NCBI GenBank assembly: GCA_020635075.1
Contig: JACKAM010000001.1
Span: 1,116,001 to 1,180,000 of the forward strand
Direction: 5' to 3'
From: Pseudobdellovibrionaceae bacterium
GTDB taxonomy: Bacteria > Bdellovibrionota > Bdellovibrionia > Bdellovibrionales > UBA1609
Length of the DNA: 64,000 bases
The translations under genes were made by a program, and so were the position numbers. The notes under the pieces are model-generated. The model was not told the origin of the DNA, searched no databases, and worked only from the letters and a program-made list of their open reading frames with translations. Shown here piece after piece: positions 16,404 to 24,590 of this stretch (position 1 is the first letter of the stretch; every line of letters begins with the position of its first letter).

Positions 16404-16979
16404 ATGCAACCTCGCCTGCCCTTTTCCTCCAAATGGACCCCAATTCCCGACGAATTGGCCGATCAGATTACCGAAATTTTCGAAGAGAATTTCGCTAGTT
16501 ACATCAAAAAAGGACGGATTTTTGTGGAGGGCCGGATCTATCTCCGCGAAGTCCTTTTGAGCGTGGGCTACAAAGAGAATGGCCGCCTTCACCAGGATAA
16601 TTTTGAAGTGAGCATCGAATACGCCAAGGATCGGGACAACATGGTGAAAATGATTCACTTAGGGGTGGATTGCGCGGCCTCCATGTTGGAGCAGTTTTTT
16701 GGCGACCCAGGTGGGGTGGACTTCCCCAAGACTTGGAAGGGCTACGAAGTCGAAGGTCGTCAGGTCTTTCTACAATACACCACCGAGAACACGGAGCTGG
16801 AAGCAGAAGCTGATCGCCTCTTAGGAGAAAACGAGGGTGGCCTTATGCGAGGCGAAGACTCTGAGGAAGAACTCGAACAGAAGATCTCCATGCTCGGCCT
16901 CAGCGACGAGGACTTCCCCGAAGGCCAATCCCCCACCAAAAAGAAGTCCAAAACCAAAAAGAAAACCAAAAAGCGCTAA
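16404..16979 (+). CDS. Cytoplasmic protein of unknown function with Lys-rich tail
   Basis: Protein of 191 residues. The ATG at 16404 follows GGGAG by 8 bases. There is no signal peptide. The first 135 residues are a folded mixed domain (PIPDELADQITEIFEENF, KKGRIFVEGRIYLREVLLSVGY, FLQYTTENTELE) with many acidic and aromatic positions. An acidic stretch (about 145-172) then leads to a tail made almost only of Lys, Thr and Ser (TKKKSKTKKKTKKR), which should bind nucleic acid or a membrane. I do not recognise the family. A homologue-like pattern of an acidic linker with a basic tail is also seen, in reverse, in the histone-like protein at 17313-18098; both genes face each other across a repeat. 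Confidence 0.65.
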   Translation: MQPRLPFSSKWTPIPDELADQITEIFEENFASYIKKGRIFVEGRIYLREVLLSVGYKENGRLHQDNFEVSIEYAKDRDNMVKMIHLGVDCAASMLEQFFGDPGGVDFPKTWKGYEVEGRQVFLQYTTENTELEAEADRLLGENEGGLMRGEDSEEELEQKISMLGLSDEDFPEGQSPTKKKSKTKKKTKKR

Positions 16980-16982
16980 TCC

Positions 16983-17312
16983 GGAGATGGGTCAAAAAGG
17001 ATCAGATGCAAGGCGGAGGGGACTTTATCGACCCCTTCTCCCTCGGGCTGATCAAAAGGGCGGTGGATGCAAGGCGGGATGGTCCGAGCGAGCGGTATCC
17101 CTCACCCCTCTATGTGTTTGAACCCGATCAAAAGGGTTCGAATGCGAGGCGGGCGGATTTAATCGAATGGAGGCGGTTGCAGCGGAGATTGGTCAAAAAG
17201 GCTCAGGTGCAAGGCGGAGGGGACTTTATCGACCGGAGGCGTACTAGAGAGTACGTTGTAGGGAGGTCAAGGCCCCTCCAACGCAGCAGATGGGCCTTTT
17301 TCACCAATCTCC
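16983..17312. repeat. Nested copies of a terminal-inverted-repeat element
   Basis: The gap between two convergent genes (16980-17312) is made of repeats. The best copy spans 17184-17312 and has 19-base inverted ends, GGAGATTGGTCAAAAAGGC and GCCTTTTTCACCAATCTCC, with one mismatch. It also contains the perfect palindrome GTACTAGAGAGTAC (17241-17254). The left arm, with GGTCAAAAAGG, GATGCAAGGCGG and GACTTTATCGACC, occurs again at 16989-17033 with about 40 matching bases. Shorter partial left arms follow GATCAAAAGGG at 17050 and 17126. Only one right arm exists, so truncated copies or tandem duplication are likely. The right end abuts the stop codon of the gene at 17313. Similar elements occur between genes of many deltaproteobacteria-like genomes. 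Confidence 0.65.
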
Positions 17313-18098
17313 CTAATAGTCGTCGTCGTCGCGAGAGTGGGAAGTCTCCGACATCCCCCTCACCTCATCAATAATGCTGTTATCCTCATCGTAATCGCCG
17401 TCTTCACCCGCTGACTCATCGATCTCCAGCTCTTGAATGGCAGCCAGAAAATCTTTTTCCGTGCGCAGGTCGCGACCGATCATTTCCAAATACTTGTCTG
17501 GATAACGGGATGTAAGCTCTTCGATGTAGTGAATGAGTTTTCCGTCGGAAAGAATTTTTTTGCGCTGTTGGATTTTCTTCCAATAAAGCAGGTAGTGGTA
17601 GCGACAGTAGGCTTCCACACTGGCCAGTTGATCACAGTCACGACGTCGACAATACCGACGCCCCTCGGCGTCTGTTAAAATGACCTCTTCGGGTGCCAGC
17701 CCTTCGACTTCTTCATCCTCGTCCAAAAACTCTTCAGCTTCTTCCACCACCTGAGGCGCAGCCTGCACAGGGGCTGGGGCCTTGGTTGCCTTTTTGCTCT
17801 TTTTATCCGGACTTGGGCCGGGTCCTTTTTTTTCCCGAACCGGTTTCGCGGGTTTGGGAGAAGCTTTGGCTTTAGGAGCTTTGGTTGGCGCGACTGCCTT
17901 TTTGGCCTTTGCCGGCGTCGCCTTTTTTGCTGCCGCCTTTTTCTTTTTGCTCGCCGTGGTCTTTTTGACCGCCTTTTTTGCCACTTTTTTAGGCGCTGCC
18001 TTTTTGGCTGCCTTTTTCTTAGCTGTGGTTTTCTTTGCGGTTTTCTTCTTTGCTGTCACTTTTTTGGCCTTCTTAGCGGCCTTCTTCTTTTTCGCCAT
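17313..18098 (-). CDS. Histone H1-like Lys/Ala-rich protein with zinc-knuckle domain
   Basis: Protein of 261 residues from ATG 18098 (MAKKKKAAKK); the frame continues to 18161 without a better ribosome site. Residues 1-120 are a low-complexity Lys/Ala/Pro/Thr tail (runs of AAKK, TAKK), like eukaryotic histone H1 and Bordetella/Chlamydia H1-like proteins, expected to bind DNA or RNA. An acidic linker (about 125-150) leads to a compact domain with the pattern C-x4-C-x9-C-x2-H (YCRRRDCDQL..., AYCRYHYLLY), a probable zinc site. A helical segment and a second acidic tail follow (ESAGEDGDYDEDNSIID). The combination looks like a nucleoid-associated or RNA-binding regulator; target unknown. It is convergent with the gene at 16404 and followed directly by the repeat. 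Confidence 0.65.
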   Translation of the reverse strand: MAKKKKAAKKAKKVTAKKKTAKKTTAKKKAAKKAAPKKVAKKAVKKTTASKKKKAAAKKATPAKAKKAVAPTKAPKAKASPKPAKPVREKKGPGPSPDKKSKKATKAPAPVQAAPQVVEEAEEFLDEDEEVEGLAPEEVILTDAEGRRYCRRRDCDQLASVEAYCRYHYLLYWKKIQQRKKILSDGKLIHYIEELTSRYPDKYLEMIGRDLRTEKDFLAAIQELEIDESAGEDGDYDEDNSIIDEVRGMSETSHSRDDDDY

Positions 18099-18170
18099 GG
18101 GTAATAGTTGAGTTATTTTCTCACGGGCGTCAAGCGGTTTAAGGAATCTTCTCCAACCCATTTTTAGCCT

Positions 18171-19217
18171 TTAACGCAATCGAATATTGCCTTCATTGGT
18201 TCGCACATAGACAGAGCCTTTCACATCGCCACGAAGCCGACCTCTCACCCAACGCAAATTGGGCAAGCGGGAGACATGAAGATAATTGGGCAAGGCCATA
18301 TTACCTTCCGCGGTCCCCAGGTTGACCCGTGCGGCCGAATTGGGCAGACGCAAGCTCACGCCACCCTCTTTGGAGTGGATGCGCACATCGGCCTCCCCTT
18401 TAACGCTGGCCGAAACGGAGCCAGCCCCATTGCGCCCACGCAGCTCGCCGCTAAAATCATCGATGACTAAATTAGCCCTCAAATTATGAAAATCCAACCG
18501 GCCTTTGCTATCCGAAATCTTCATGGTCCCCGAAGTACTGGTGACATTCAGTTGACCATCAACGTCGCTAATCCGGGAAGTGCCGCTGAAGTTCTCCACG
18601 TCCAATTTACCCTTCACTTTGGCCACGGTGAGGGTGCCTTTAAAGGATTCCACACTCACATTCCCCTCACGGCCACTCAAAACCAGGGTCCCGTCCTGAT
18701 GGACCACCTGGGCTTCGCCCTTACCGCCGACAACTCGGGTCTCCCCCTCAAGCACGTGGACACTCAAAGTATCATTCCAATTCTCAATAGAGACCGTCCC
18801 TTTGCGCCAAGTCACCTCGGCGGGAATCGGTGGCGCGCTGATTTCCATATAAAACTGGGGCATGCCGCCTGACATGAGAAGCTTCGACCACACTTGCTTG
18901 CTCTGGGGAGAGCGGATAGCGACTTCGATCACCTCGCCTTTACGCTGCAAACTGAACAGCCATTCATCGAGAACGGCTTTGCCTTCAGCCGACATATTGG
19001 CCGGATTGTCCTGTTTGAGATTGATGACAATGTCCTTGGCGTTATTACGATTGTTGCCGACAAGCTTCACTCGTCCTTCAAAACCTTGGATAACCAAGCG
19101 ATCACCTTTTTGCACTTCCATTGCCAGTGGCTTGTAGTCCAACACAGCTGCCTCAGACTGTTGTCCCTCACTCAGGAACAACAATGAAGCGAGCAATCCA
19201 AATCCAAGGGTCTTCAT
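18171..19217 (-). CDS. Exported DUF4097-type beta-helix protein
   Basis: Protein of 348 residues from ATG 19217; the open frame runs on to 19406 but that part is not protein-like. A signal peptide (MKTLGFGLLASLLFLSEGQQSEA) precedes a mature chain built of short strand repeats: GTVSIENWNDTLSVHVLEG, GNVSVESFKGTLTVAKVKG, GKLDVENFSGTSRISDVDG, GQLNVTSTSGTMKISDSKG, GRLDFHNLRANLVIDDFSG. Spacing is about 19-21 residues per turn, as in DUF4097/DUF4098 'putative adhesin' proteins that form right-handed parallel beta-helices. It should be periplasmic or on the outer surface. The gene is divergent from the thiolase operon, 187 bases away. Function beyond the fold is not known. Confidence 0.75.
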   Translation of the reverse strand: MKTLGFGLLASLLFLSEGQQSEAAVLDYKPLAMEVQKGDRLVIQGFEGRVKLVGNNRNNAKDIVINLKQDNPANMSAEGKAVLDEWLFSLQRKGEVIEVAIRSPQSKQVWSKLLMSGGMPQFYMEISAPPIPAEVTWRKGTVSIENWNDTLSVHVLEGETRVVGGKGEAQVVHQDGTLVLSGREGNVSVESFKGTLTVAKVKGKLDVENFSGTSRISDVDGQLNVTSTSGTMKISDSKGRLDFHNLRANLVIDDFSGELRGRNGAGSVSASVKGEADVRIHSKEGGVSLRLPNSAARVNLGTAEGNMALPNYLHVSRLPNLRWVRGRLRGDVKGSVYVRTNEGNIRLR

Positions 19218-19404
19218 CGATCTTGTCACAGTCCTACTCCTTGACCCCCGATGATAACGAAGGCTCACCCGTGAGGCACCTGTTTCCACCGGTTGACACA
19301 GTGAGTATTCCGCCGCGTCACAACCCCTCAAACATTGACAACATCGGCCGGGATTCCTCAAAATCACGGCACTTTTTCTCCAGCCTAATATGAGGAGGAA
19401 CCCC

Positions 19405-20583
19405 ATGTCTCAAAACGTCTATATTGTAAGTGCACAGAGAACCCCTGTTGGTAGTTTTCAAGGAGCATTCGCCACCACTCCCGCCCCTCAACTGGGGGCC
19501 ATCGCCATTCGCGCGGCTCTGGCCAAGGCCCAGATCCAGCCTGACAGTGTCAGCGAGTGTATTATGGGTGAGGTTTTGACCGCTGGTGTGGGACAAGCTC
19601 CCGCCCGTCAAGCAGCCCTTGCCGCCGGCCTGGCCAATTCCGTTCCCTGTATGACCATCAACAAAGTTTGCGGATCTGGTCTCAAAGCGGTGATGTTGGG
19701 AAGTGATTCCATTCGCCTTGGCAACAGTGAGGTAGTTGTGGCTGGGGGACAGGAAAACATGACTCTGGCTCCACATCTACTGGAAAATACCCGCGCTGGA
19801 TATCGCATGGGCCATGTGCAGGTTATGGACTCGATGATTAAAGATGGCCTGTGGGACCCCTACAACAATTGGCACATGGGCAATGCCGCCGAACTTTGCG
19901 TTGGCGAATACAAAATCACCCGCGAAGAGCAGGATCAGTTTGCCATTGAATCCTATGAAAGAGCCCAAAAGGCGCAAAAGGACGGCCTGTTTAAAGACGA
20001 GATTGCGGCTGTTCAGGTTCAAGTGCGCCGAGACACAGTCACGGTCGAGATTGATGAAGAGCCTGGCAAGGCCCGCTTTGATAAGATGGCGGAACTTCGC
20101 CCAGCCTTTGATAAGGCGGGCACTATCACCGCTGCCAATGCCAGCAAAATCAATGACGGTGGCGCTGCGGTGGTGTTGGCAAGTGAGGATGTGGTCAAAG
20201 CCCAAGGCCTCAAGCCCATGGCCCGAGTGGTGGCCCACGCCACTTTTGCGCAAGATCCCAACTGGTTCACAACAGCCCCTGTCGGCGCCATGAAAAAGGC
20301 TCTGGAAATGGCCAGTCTTAAGGCCTCTGACATTGGCCTTTGGGAAATCAATGAGGCCTTTAGCGTGGTCACAATGGTAGCTATGAAAGAGCTGAGCATC
20401 AACCGTGATCAGGTCAACGTGAATGGTGGTGCCGTAGCGATCGGTCACCCCATTGGTGCCAGTGGCGCCCGTATTTTTACCACTCTGGTTCATGCCCTTC
20501 ACCAGCGGGATCAAAAGTATGGCTTGGCCAGTCTATGTATCGGTGGCGGGGAAGCCGTTGCCCTGATTGTGGAGAAAGTATGA
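19405..20583 (+). CDS. atoB: Acetyl-CoA acetyltransferase (thiolase)
   Basis: Thiolase of 392 residues that condenses or cleaves acetoacetyl-CoA. ATG 19405 has GAGGAGG upstream; the frame reaches 19390. The active-site Cys lies in [13 protein letters not shown] (about 80-92). The second motif is [11 protein letters not shown] with its His, and the third is the Cys in CIGGGEAVA near the C-terminus. [12 protein letters not shown] is the thiolase signature 2. The nucleotide-binding loop and length match biosynthetic-type thiolases (AtoB/PhaA) rather than FadA. The stop codon overlaps the ATG of the CoA-transferase alpha gene (ATGA at 20580), so the three genes form a translationally linked operon for acetoacetate use or for formation of acetyl-CoA from acetoacetate. 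Confidence 0.93.
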   Translation: MSQNVYIVSAQRTPVGSFQGAFATTPAPQLGAIAIRAALAKAQIQPDSVSECIMGEVLTAGVGQAPARQAALAAGLANSVPCMTINKVCGSGLKAVMLGSDSIRLGNSEVVVAGGQENMTLAPHLLENTRAGYRMGHVQVMDSMIKDGLWDPYNNWHMGNAAELCVGEYKITREEQDQFAIESYERAQKAQKDGLFKDEIAAVQVQVRRDTVTVEIDEEPGKARFDKMAELRPAFDKAGTITAANASKINDGGAAVVLASEDVVKAQGLKPMARVVAHATFAQDPNWFTTAPVGAMKKALEMASLKASDIGLWEINEAFSVVTMVAMKELSINRDQVNVNGGAVAIGHPIGASGARIFTTLVHALHQRDQKYGLASLCIGGGEAVALIVEKV

Positions 20584-21275
20584 ACAAGGTCTATCCGAAT
20601 GCCAAAGAGGCCCTTAAGGACGTTCAAGACGGGATGACTCTTTTGCTGGGTGGTTTTGGTCTGTGCGGAATTCCAGAAAATGGCATTGCCGCCCTTCGCG
20701 ACTTGGGGGTGAAAAACCTCACCTGTGTTTCCAACAACGCAGGTGTGGATGACTTTGGTTTGGGGCTTCTGCTGCAAACCAGACAGATCAAAAAGATGGT
20801 TTCAAGCTATGTCGGCGAAAACGCCACCTTTGAGCGCCAATTCCTGGAGAAGGAACTGGAAGTGGAGCTTGTGCCGCAAGGGACCTTGGCCGAAAGGCTA
20901 CGGGCAGGAGGTGCAGGAATTCCCGGATTTTACACTCCAACAGGTGTAGGGACGGCTGTGGCCGTGGGTAAAGAAGAGAAGGAGTTCGATGGCCGCAGGT
21001 ACATTTTGGAGAGGGGCATCGTCGGCGACTTTGCTCTGGTCAAGGCCTGGAAGGGTGACAAATTCGGCAATTTGATTTTCCGCAAAACGGCACGCAACTT
21101 TAATCCCATGATTGCCACGGCTGGAAAAATCACCGTCGCCGAAGTGGAGGAGCTGGTTGAGATTGGCGAATTGGACCCGGACGAAGTGCATACGCCTGGA
21201 ATTTTTGTGCAAAGAATCTTTCAGGGCACAGACTATGAAAAGCGCATTGAACAACGCACGGTAAGAAAGACCTAA
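20580..21275 (+). CDS. scoA: 3-oxoacid CoA-transferase subunit A
   Basis: Alpha subunit (231 residues) of a succinyl-CoA:3-ketoacid (or acetate:acetoacetate) CoA-transferase, which moves CoA onto acetoacetate. The ATG at 20580 is inside the last codon region of the thiolase gene (ATGA), the typical coupled start. Family features are [16 protein letters not shown] near residue 24-39 and [28 protein letters not shown]. The third block is [15 protein letters not shown] followed by the strand [25 protein letters not shown]. The beta subunit follows 24 bases later. Which acyl donor is used cannot be told from sequence; the SCOT-type name is a common choice, and AtoD is an equivalent. Confidence 0.92.
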   Translation: MNKVYPNAKEALKDVQDGMTLLLGGFGLCGIPENGIAALRDLGVKNLTCVSNNAGVDDFGLGLLLQTRQIKKMVSSYVGENATFERQFLEKELEVELVPQGTLAERLRAGGAGIPGFYTPTGVGTAVAVGKEEKEFDGRRYILERGIVGDFALVKAWKGDKFGNLIFRKTARNFNPMIATAGKITVAEVEELVEIGELDPDEVHTPGIFVQRIFQGTDYEKRIEQRTVRKT

Positions 21276-21299
21276 TCTTAGGCTTGAAAGGATGATCAA

Positions 21300-21962
21300 G
21301 TGGGACAGTTACTGACCAGAGATCAAATTGCACAGCGAATTGCCCAGGAAGTGGAAGACGGTTTTGTGGTGAACTTAGGAATTGGCATTCCCACCCTGGT
21401 GGCCAACTTTATTCCCGCCAATATGCAGGTCATGTTGCAAAGTGAAAATGGCCTTTTGGGAATGGGTGCATTCCCCACCGATGAGGACGTGGATGCGGAC
21501 TTAATTAATGCGGGCAAACAGACCGTCACGGCGGTCCCGGGGGCCAGTTTTTTCTCCAGTGCGGATAGCTTTGCCATGATCCGTGGGGGTCACGTGAATC
21601 TGACCGTTTTAGGCGCCATGCAGGTAGACCAGGAGGGATCAATTGCCAATTGGATGATCCCAGGCAAGATGGTCAAAGGTATGGGCGGAGCTATGGATTT
21701 GGTTGCGGGAGCACGACGGGTTGTGGTTGCCATGCAACACATGGATAAGGCTGGAAACTCCAAACTGCTGGAAAAGTGTGACCTCCCATTAACCGGCGTC
21801 AATTGTATTGATCGCATCGTCACCGATATGGCCGTGGTCGATGTCACCGCCGATGGTTTTATGTTACGAGAGATCGCTCCCGGCTATAATGTCGAGGACA
21901 TTAAGAAGGCAACGGCAGCTCCCTTGACTATCGCCGATGACGTGAAGACCATGACCTTTTAG
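21300..21962 (+). CDS. scoB: 3-oxoacid CoA-transferase subunit B
   Basis: Beta subunit (220 residues) of the CoA-transferase. It begins with GTG 21300, 7 bases after AAAGGA, in the gap left by the alpha subunit. The catalytic glutamate lies in the motif [12 protein letters not shown] (about 45-56), which forms the glutamyl-CoA intermediate. Other family blocks are [13 protein letters not shown] near the start and [15 protein letters not shown] with [18 protein letters not shown]. The C-terminal part ends with the acidic strand region [19 protein letters not shown]. Together with scoA and the thiolase it makes an acetoacetate activation and cleavage module. Confidence 0.93.
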   Translation: MGQLLTRDQIAQRIAQEVEDGFVVNLGIGIPTLVANFIPANMQVMLQSENGLLGMGAFPTDEDVDADLINAGKQTVTAVPGASFFSSADSFAMIRGGHVNLTVLGAMQVDQEGSIANWMIPGKMVKGMGGAMDLVAGARRVVVAMQHMDKAGNSKLLEKCDLPLTGVNCIDRIVTDMAVVDVTADGFMLREIAPGYNVEDIKKATAAPLTIADDVKTMTF

Positions 21963-21977
21963 TGGTCCCCAACACCA

Positions 21978-21999
21978 GTACTGGCTCTCTGTCCAGTAC
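21978..21999 (+). terminator. Weak hairpin after the CoA-transferase operon
   Basis: GTACTGG (21978-21984) and CCAGTAC (21993-21999) form a perfect 7-bp stem with an 8-base loop, 15 bases after the scoB stop. No T-run follows, so it is a weak candidate for a transcript end or a processing or stability structure rather than a canonical intrinsic terminator. Confidence 0.3.
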
Positions 22000-22086
22000 C
22001 AAAGCCCGTTGATCTTAGTCATAATTTAGGATGAACGCACAGGGTCGCTCTCGACCCTGATCACATCACTGAGGGGTAAGGTCAAC

Positions 22087-23073
22087 TTGAGCGGCGTCCG
22101 CAAACTCAAGAAGGGTGAAATTCTATTCCGCGAGGGCGATCCTTCCGACGCTATGTACGTGATCAAGACTGGGCGTATCGCCATCACCAAAGCTAAAGGG
22201 GCAAGTGAGATCACTCTTGCCGAACTGGTCGCTGGTGAGATGCTCGGTGAAATGGCCTTTTTTGACAACAAGCCCCGCTCAGCCGGCGCCATGGCGGCAG
22301 CGGACGCAGAGGTCATCGCTCTTCCATTTTCCGCCCTACACGCACAGTTTAAGACCTTTCCCGAGTGGCTCAAAGCCATGGTGAAAACCGTCAACTCTCA
22401 CCTGCGCAACGCCAACCAACGCATCAAGAATCTGGAGTCTGCCACGTCGCAGTCGGCGGAAATGTTCGACGATCACTCCATCACTCGCCTGTGCGCCATT
22501 ATTTCACTGATTGGATTTAAGGCAGGAGAGAAAGCCGAAGAGGGACTGGTGATCCCCTCGGGGCTTTTGCGCAATTACACCATTCAGATTTTTCAGCAAC
22601 CCACCCATAAAATGCAAAAGCTGATGCTCACTCTGCAGGCCTTGGGACTCATGAAAATCGAGGACTTAGGTGAGGGCAAACAGCGGCTCACCATCCTTGA
22701 TCACGCCAAACTCACTGGCTTTGTGGATTTCTATAACAAATATTTGTTCACAGAAGACTCCAAGAGAATCACTGTTTTAGAGAAGGAGCTCCCCGCCCTA
22801 AGAGCCTTGAGGTTTTATGGGCAAAAACAAACTCCCAATGACAAGGGAGAGGTGACGGTCAGTCTGACCGACATCCAGAACAACAGCATGAAGGACCTGA
22901 ATTTTCTCTTTCAAGTAAATGATGCGGACAGCCTGTCGGAAAAGGGCCTCACCCAGGACAAACAAAGTGGCGAAGGCGGCATTATCACCATGGCCTTCGT
23001 TCTCAAAGACATCGAAGAGATCGTCCCCTACTGGGAGATCGTCTATACTTTAAAGAAAGTCCCTTCTCACTAA
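22087..23073 (+). CDS. Cyclic-nucleotide-binding-domain protein
   Basis: Protein of 328 residues, starting at TTG 22087, 6 bases after AAGG. Residues about 5-115 form a cyclic-nucleotide-binding domain: KGEILFREGDPSDAMYVIKTGRI and the phosphate cassette GEMLGEMAFFDNKPRSAGAMA, with the Arg and Glu expected for cAMP or cGMP contact. The rest (about 130-328) is helical and shows no HTH of the Crp family, so it may not be a transcription factor. The middle region contains IFQQPTHKMQKLMLTLQALGLMKIEDL, which resembles a winged helix. It is convergent with pyk and overlaps it by 4 bases. A CHASE2 adenylate cyclase occurs 16 kb away, so a cAMP response is plausible. Confidence 0.75.
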   Translation: MSGVRKLKKGEILFREGDPSDAMYVIKTGRIAITKAKGASEITLAELVAGEMLGEMAFFDNKPRSAGAMAAADAEVIALPFSALHAQFKTFPEWLKAMVKTVNSHLRNANQRIKNLESATSQSAEMFDDHSITRLCAIISLIGFKAGEKAEEGLVIPSGLLRNYTIQIFQQPTHKMQKLMLTLQALGLMKIEDLGEGKQRLTILDHAKLTGFVDFYNKYLFTEDSKRITVLEKELPALRALRFYGQKQTPNDKGEVTVSLTDIQNNSMKDLNFLFQVNDADSLSEKGLTQDKQSGEGGIITMAFVLKDIEEIVPYWEIVYTLKKVPSH

Positions 23074-24542
23074 GGCCGAAAGCGCAAGGGAAGCTGATTG
23101 ACATCGGAGATCCTCTCCCCTTCACTGCCAATGGTGAAAACGCGGAGGGAGTTGGTCTTGGCGCGGAGTAAAACAGGAACACCAAGAGTTAAGACCACCT
23201 GGTCGCCATGGTTCACCAATCCGTACTTCATCAAAAGGTCTTCGATCTGGGTCATGGCCTCGTCAGTAGATTTATAGGGCCGAATGGTAAAGGTTTGGAT
23301 TCCCCAGACCAACTCCAGCCGGTTCAAGGTTTCCATGATATGAGTCACAGCAACAATCCGCGCCTTGGGTCGAAAACGGGAAATCATAGATGCCGTCTTA
23401 CCCGAAGTGGTCAAACAAACAATGGCCGAGGCATTGAGCTTCTGGGCAGTAAGGCAGGCACTGGCGGCAATGGCGCGGGCCACGTCAGTGAATTCATCCT
23501 CAAGGGAAATGTTATAAAAATAATCGCCGGTTTTTTCTGCTTCCATGGAAATTTCATGCATAGTTTGCACACAGCGATGGGGGTAGCGTCCGCTGGCCGT
23601 CTCTGCTGACAGCATCAAAGCATCAGAGCCATCTAGTACGGCATTGGCCACATCGGTGATTTCAGCGCGAGTGGGTCGCGGATTCTCCACCATGGAGTCG
23701 AGCATTTGCGTAGCGGTAATCACAGGTTTACCCATTTGATTGCACAAATGTATCAACCTCTTTTGTACTCCAGGGAGCTGACTCTGCCCAACCTCGACCG
23801 CCAGATCCCCACGGGCCACCATGACTCCATCTGAGAGGGACACGATCTCATCCAGATGATCCAAGGCCTCAAGCATTTCAATTTTGGCGATAATCCTGGT
23901 ACCTGGCGTCCGTTCTTCAACCAATTCACGAAGTTTACGGATATCCTGCCCACGCCGGACAAAACTCAGAGCCACATAGTCCACCCGGTTCTTGAGACCA
24001 AATTCCAGGTCTTCCAAATCTTTTTCAGTTAAACACTCAACTGGCAAGGGAATGCCGGGAAGGTTCATTCCTTTGCGGTTCTTCAAGATACCGCCATAGA
24101 CCACTTTGGCGATGACCTTTTGGTCTTTAACCTCCTGAACCACCAATTCCATCAAACCATCATCAAGGAGAATGCGCGCTTCAGGCTGAACGACTTCGGG
24201 AAGTTCTGCAAAGTCAGTGGGAATGAAATTCCCCTCCCCCTCCTTTAGCTGGGGATCAAAGGTCACCAATTCTCCCGGAACCAACTCCGTTGAACCTGCC
24301 TTGAACAAGCCCACACGAATTTTTGGGCCCTGAAGATCCTGAAGCAGAGCCACCGGAGCCTGAAGCTCGCGGGCGATCTCCCGAACCTTGCGGATAACCT
24401 CTAGGTGTTCCTCATGTTTACCGTGAGAGAAATTCAGGCGAACAACATTCACGCCTGACTCGATGATTTTGCGAAGATTCGCCCGATCCCGAGTGGATGG
24501 ACCAATTGTTGCCACAATTTTCACGCGTCGATTTGCTAGCAT
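23070..24542 (-). CDS. pyk: Pyruvate kinase
   Basis: Converts phosphoenolpyruvate and ADP to pyruvate and ATP in glycolysis. The 490-residue product has the full family layout. RRVKIVATIGPSTRDRANLRK begins the barrel, NFSHGKHEEH carries a nucleotide-binding pair and the B domain has LLQDLQGPKIRVG. KIEMLEALDHLDEI has the catalytic Lys, MVARGDLAVEVG the Mg-site residues and ITATQMLDSMVENPRPTRAEITDVANAVLDG the signature. The C-terminal domain (about 340-490) holds the effector region. It starts at ATG 24542, 48 bases downstream of the large coiled-coil gene. It shares the transcript direction with that gene, so expression may be linked. Confidence 0.96.
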   Translation of the reverse strand: MLANRRVKIVATIGPSTRDRANLRKIIESGVNVVRLNFSHGKHEEHLEVIRKVREIARELQAPVALLQDLQGPKIRVGLFKAGSTELVPGELVTFDPQLKEGEGNFIPTDFAELPEVVQPEARILLDDGLMELVVQEVKDQKVIAKVVYGGILKNRKGMNLPGIPLPVECLTEKDLEDLEFGLKNRVDYVALSFVRRGQDIRKLRELVEERTPGTRIIAKIEMLEALDHLDEIVSLSDGVMVARGDLAVEVGQSQLPGVQKRLIHLCNQMGKPVITATQMLDSMVENPRPTRAEITDVANAVLDGSDALMLSAETASGRYPHRCVQTMHEISMEAEKTGDYFYNISLEDEFTDVARAIAASACLTAQKLNASAIVCLTTSGKTASMISRFRPKARIVAVTHIMETLNRLELVWGIQTFTIRPYKSTDEAMTQIEDLLMKYGLVNHGDQVVLTLGVPVLLRAKTNSLRVFTIGSEGERISDVNQLPLRFRP

Positions 24543-24590
24543 GAACTCAACCTACTCGCACTCTCAGATGCTGTCACACCAAATCTTGTG

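Noticed and set aside
17006..17374. A 122-residue + frame across the repeat and into the histone-like gene
   Set aside because: It is made from the repeat arms and the complement of the acidic C-terminus of the minus-strand gene; composition is Arg-rich and no start signal is present.
17782..18111. A hydrophobic 109-residue + frame that looks like membrane helices
   Set aside because: It is the complement of the Lys/Ala-rich histone-like tail, where AAGAAG codons read backwards give Phe, Leu and Ala. The hydrophobicity is an artefact.
19777..20514. A 245-residue open frame on the minus strand
   Set aside because: It is antisense to the thiolase, which has all its active-site motifs. The minus frame shows no recognisable domain or ribosome site.
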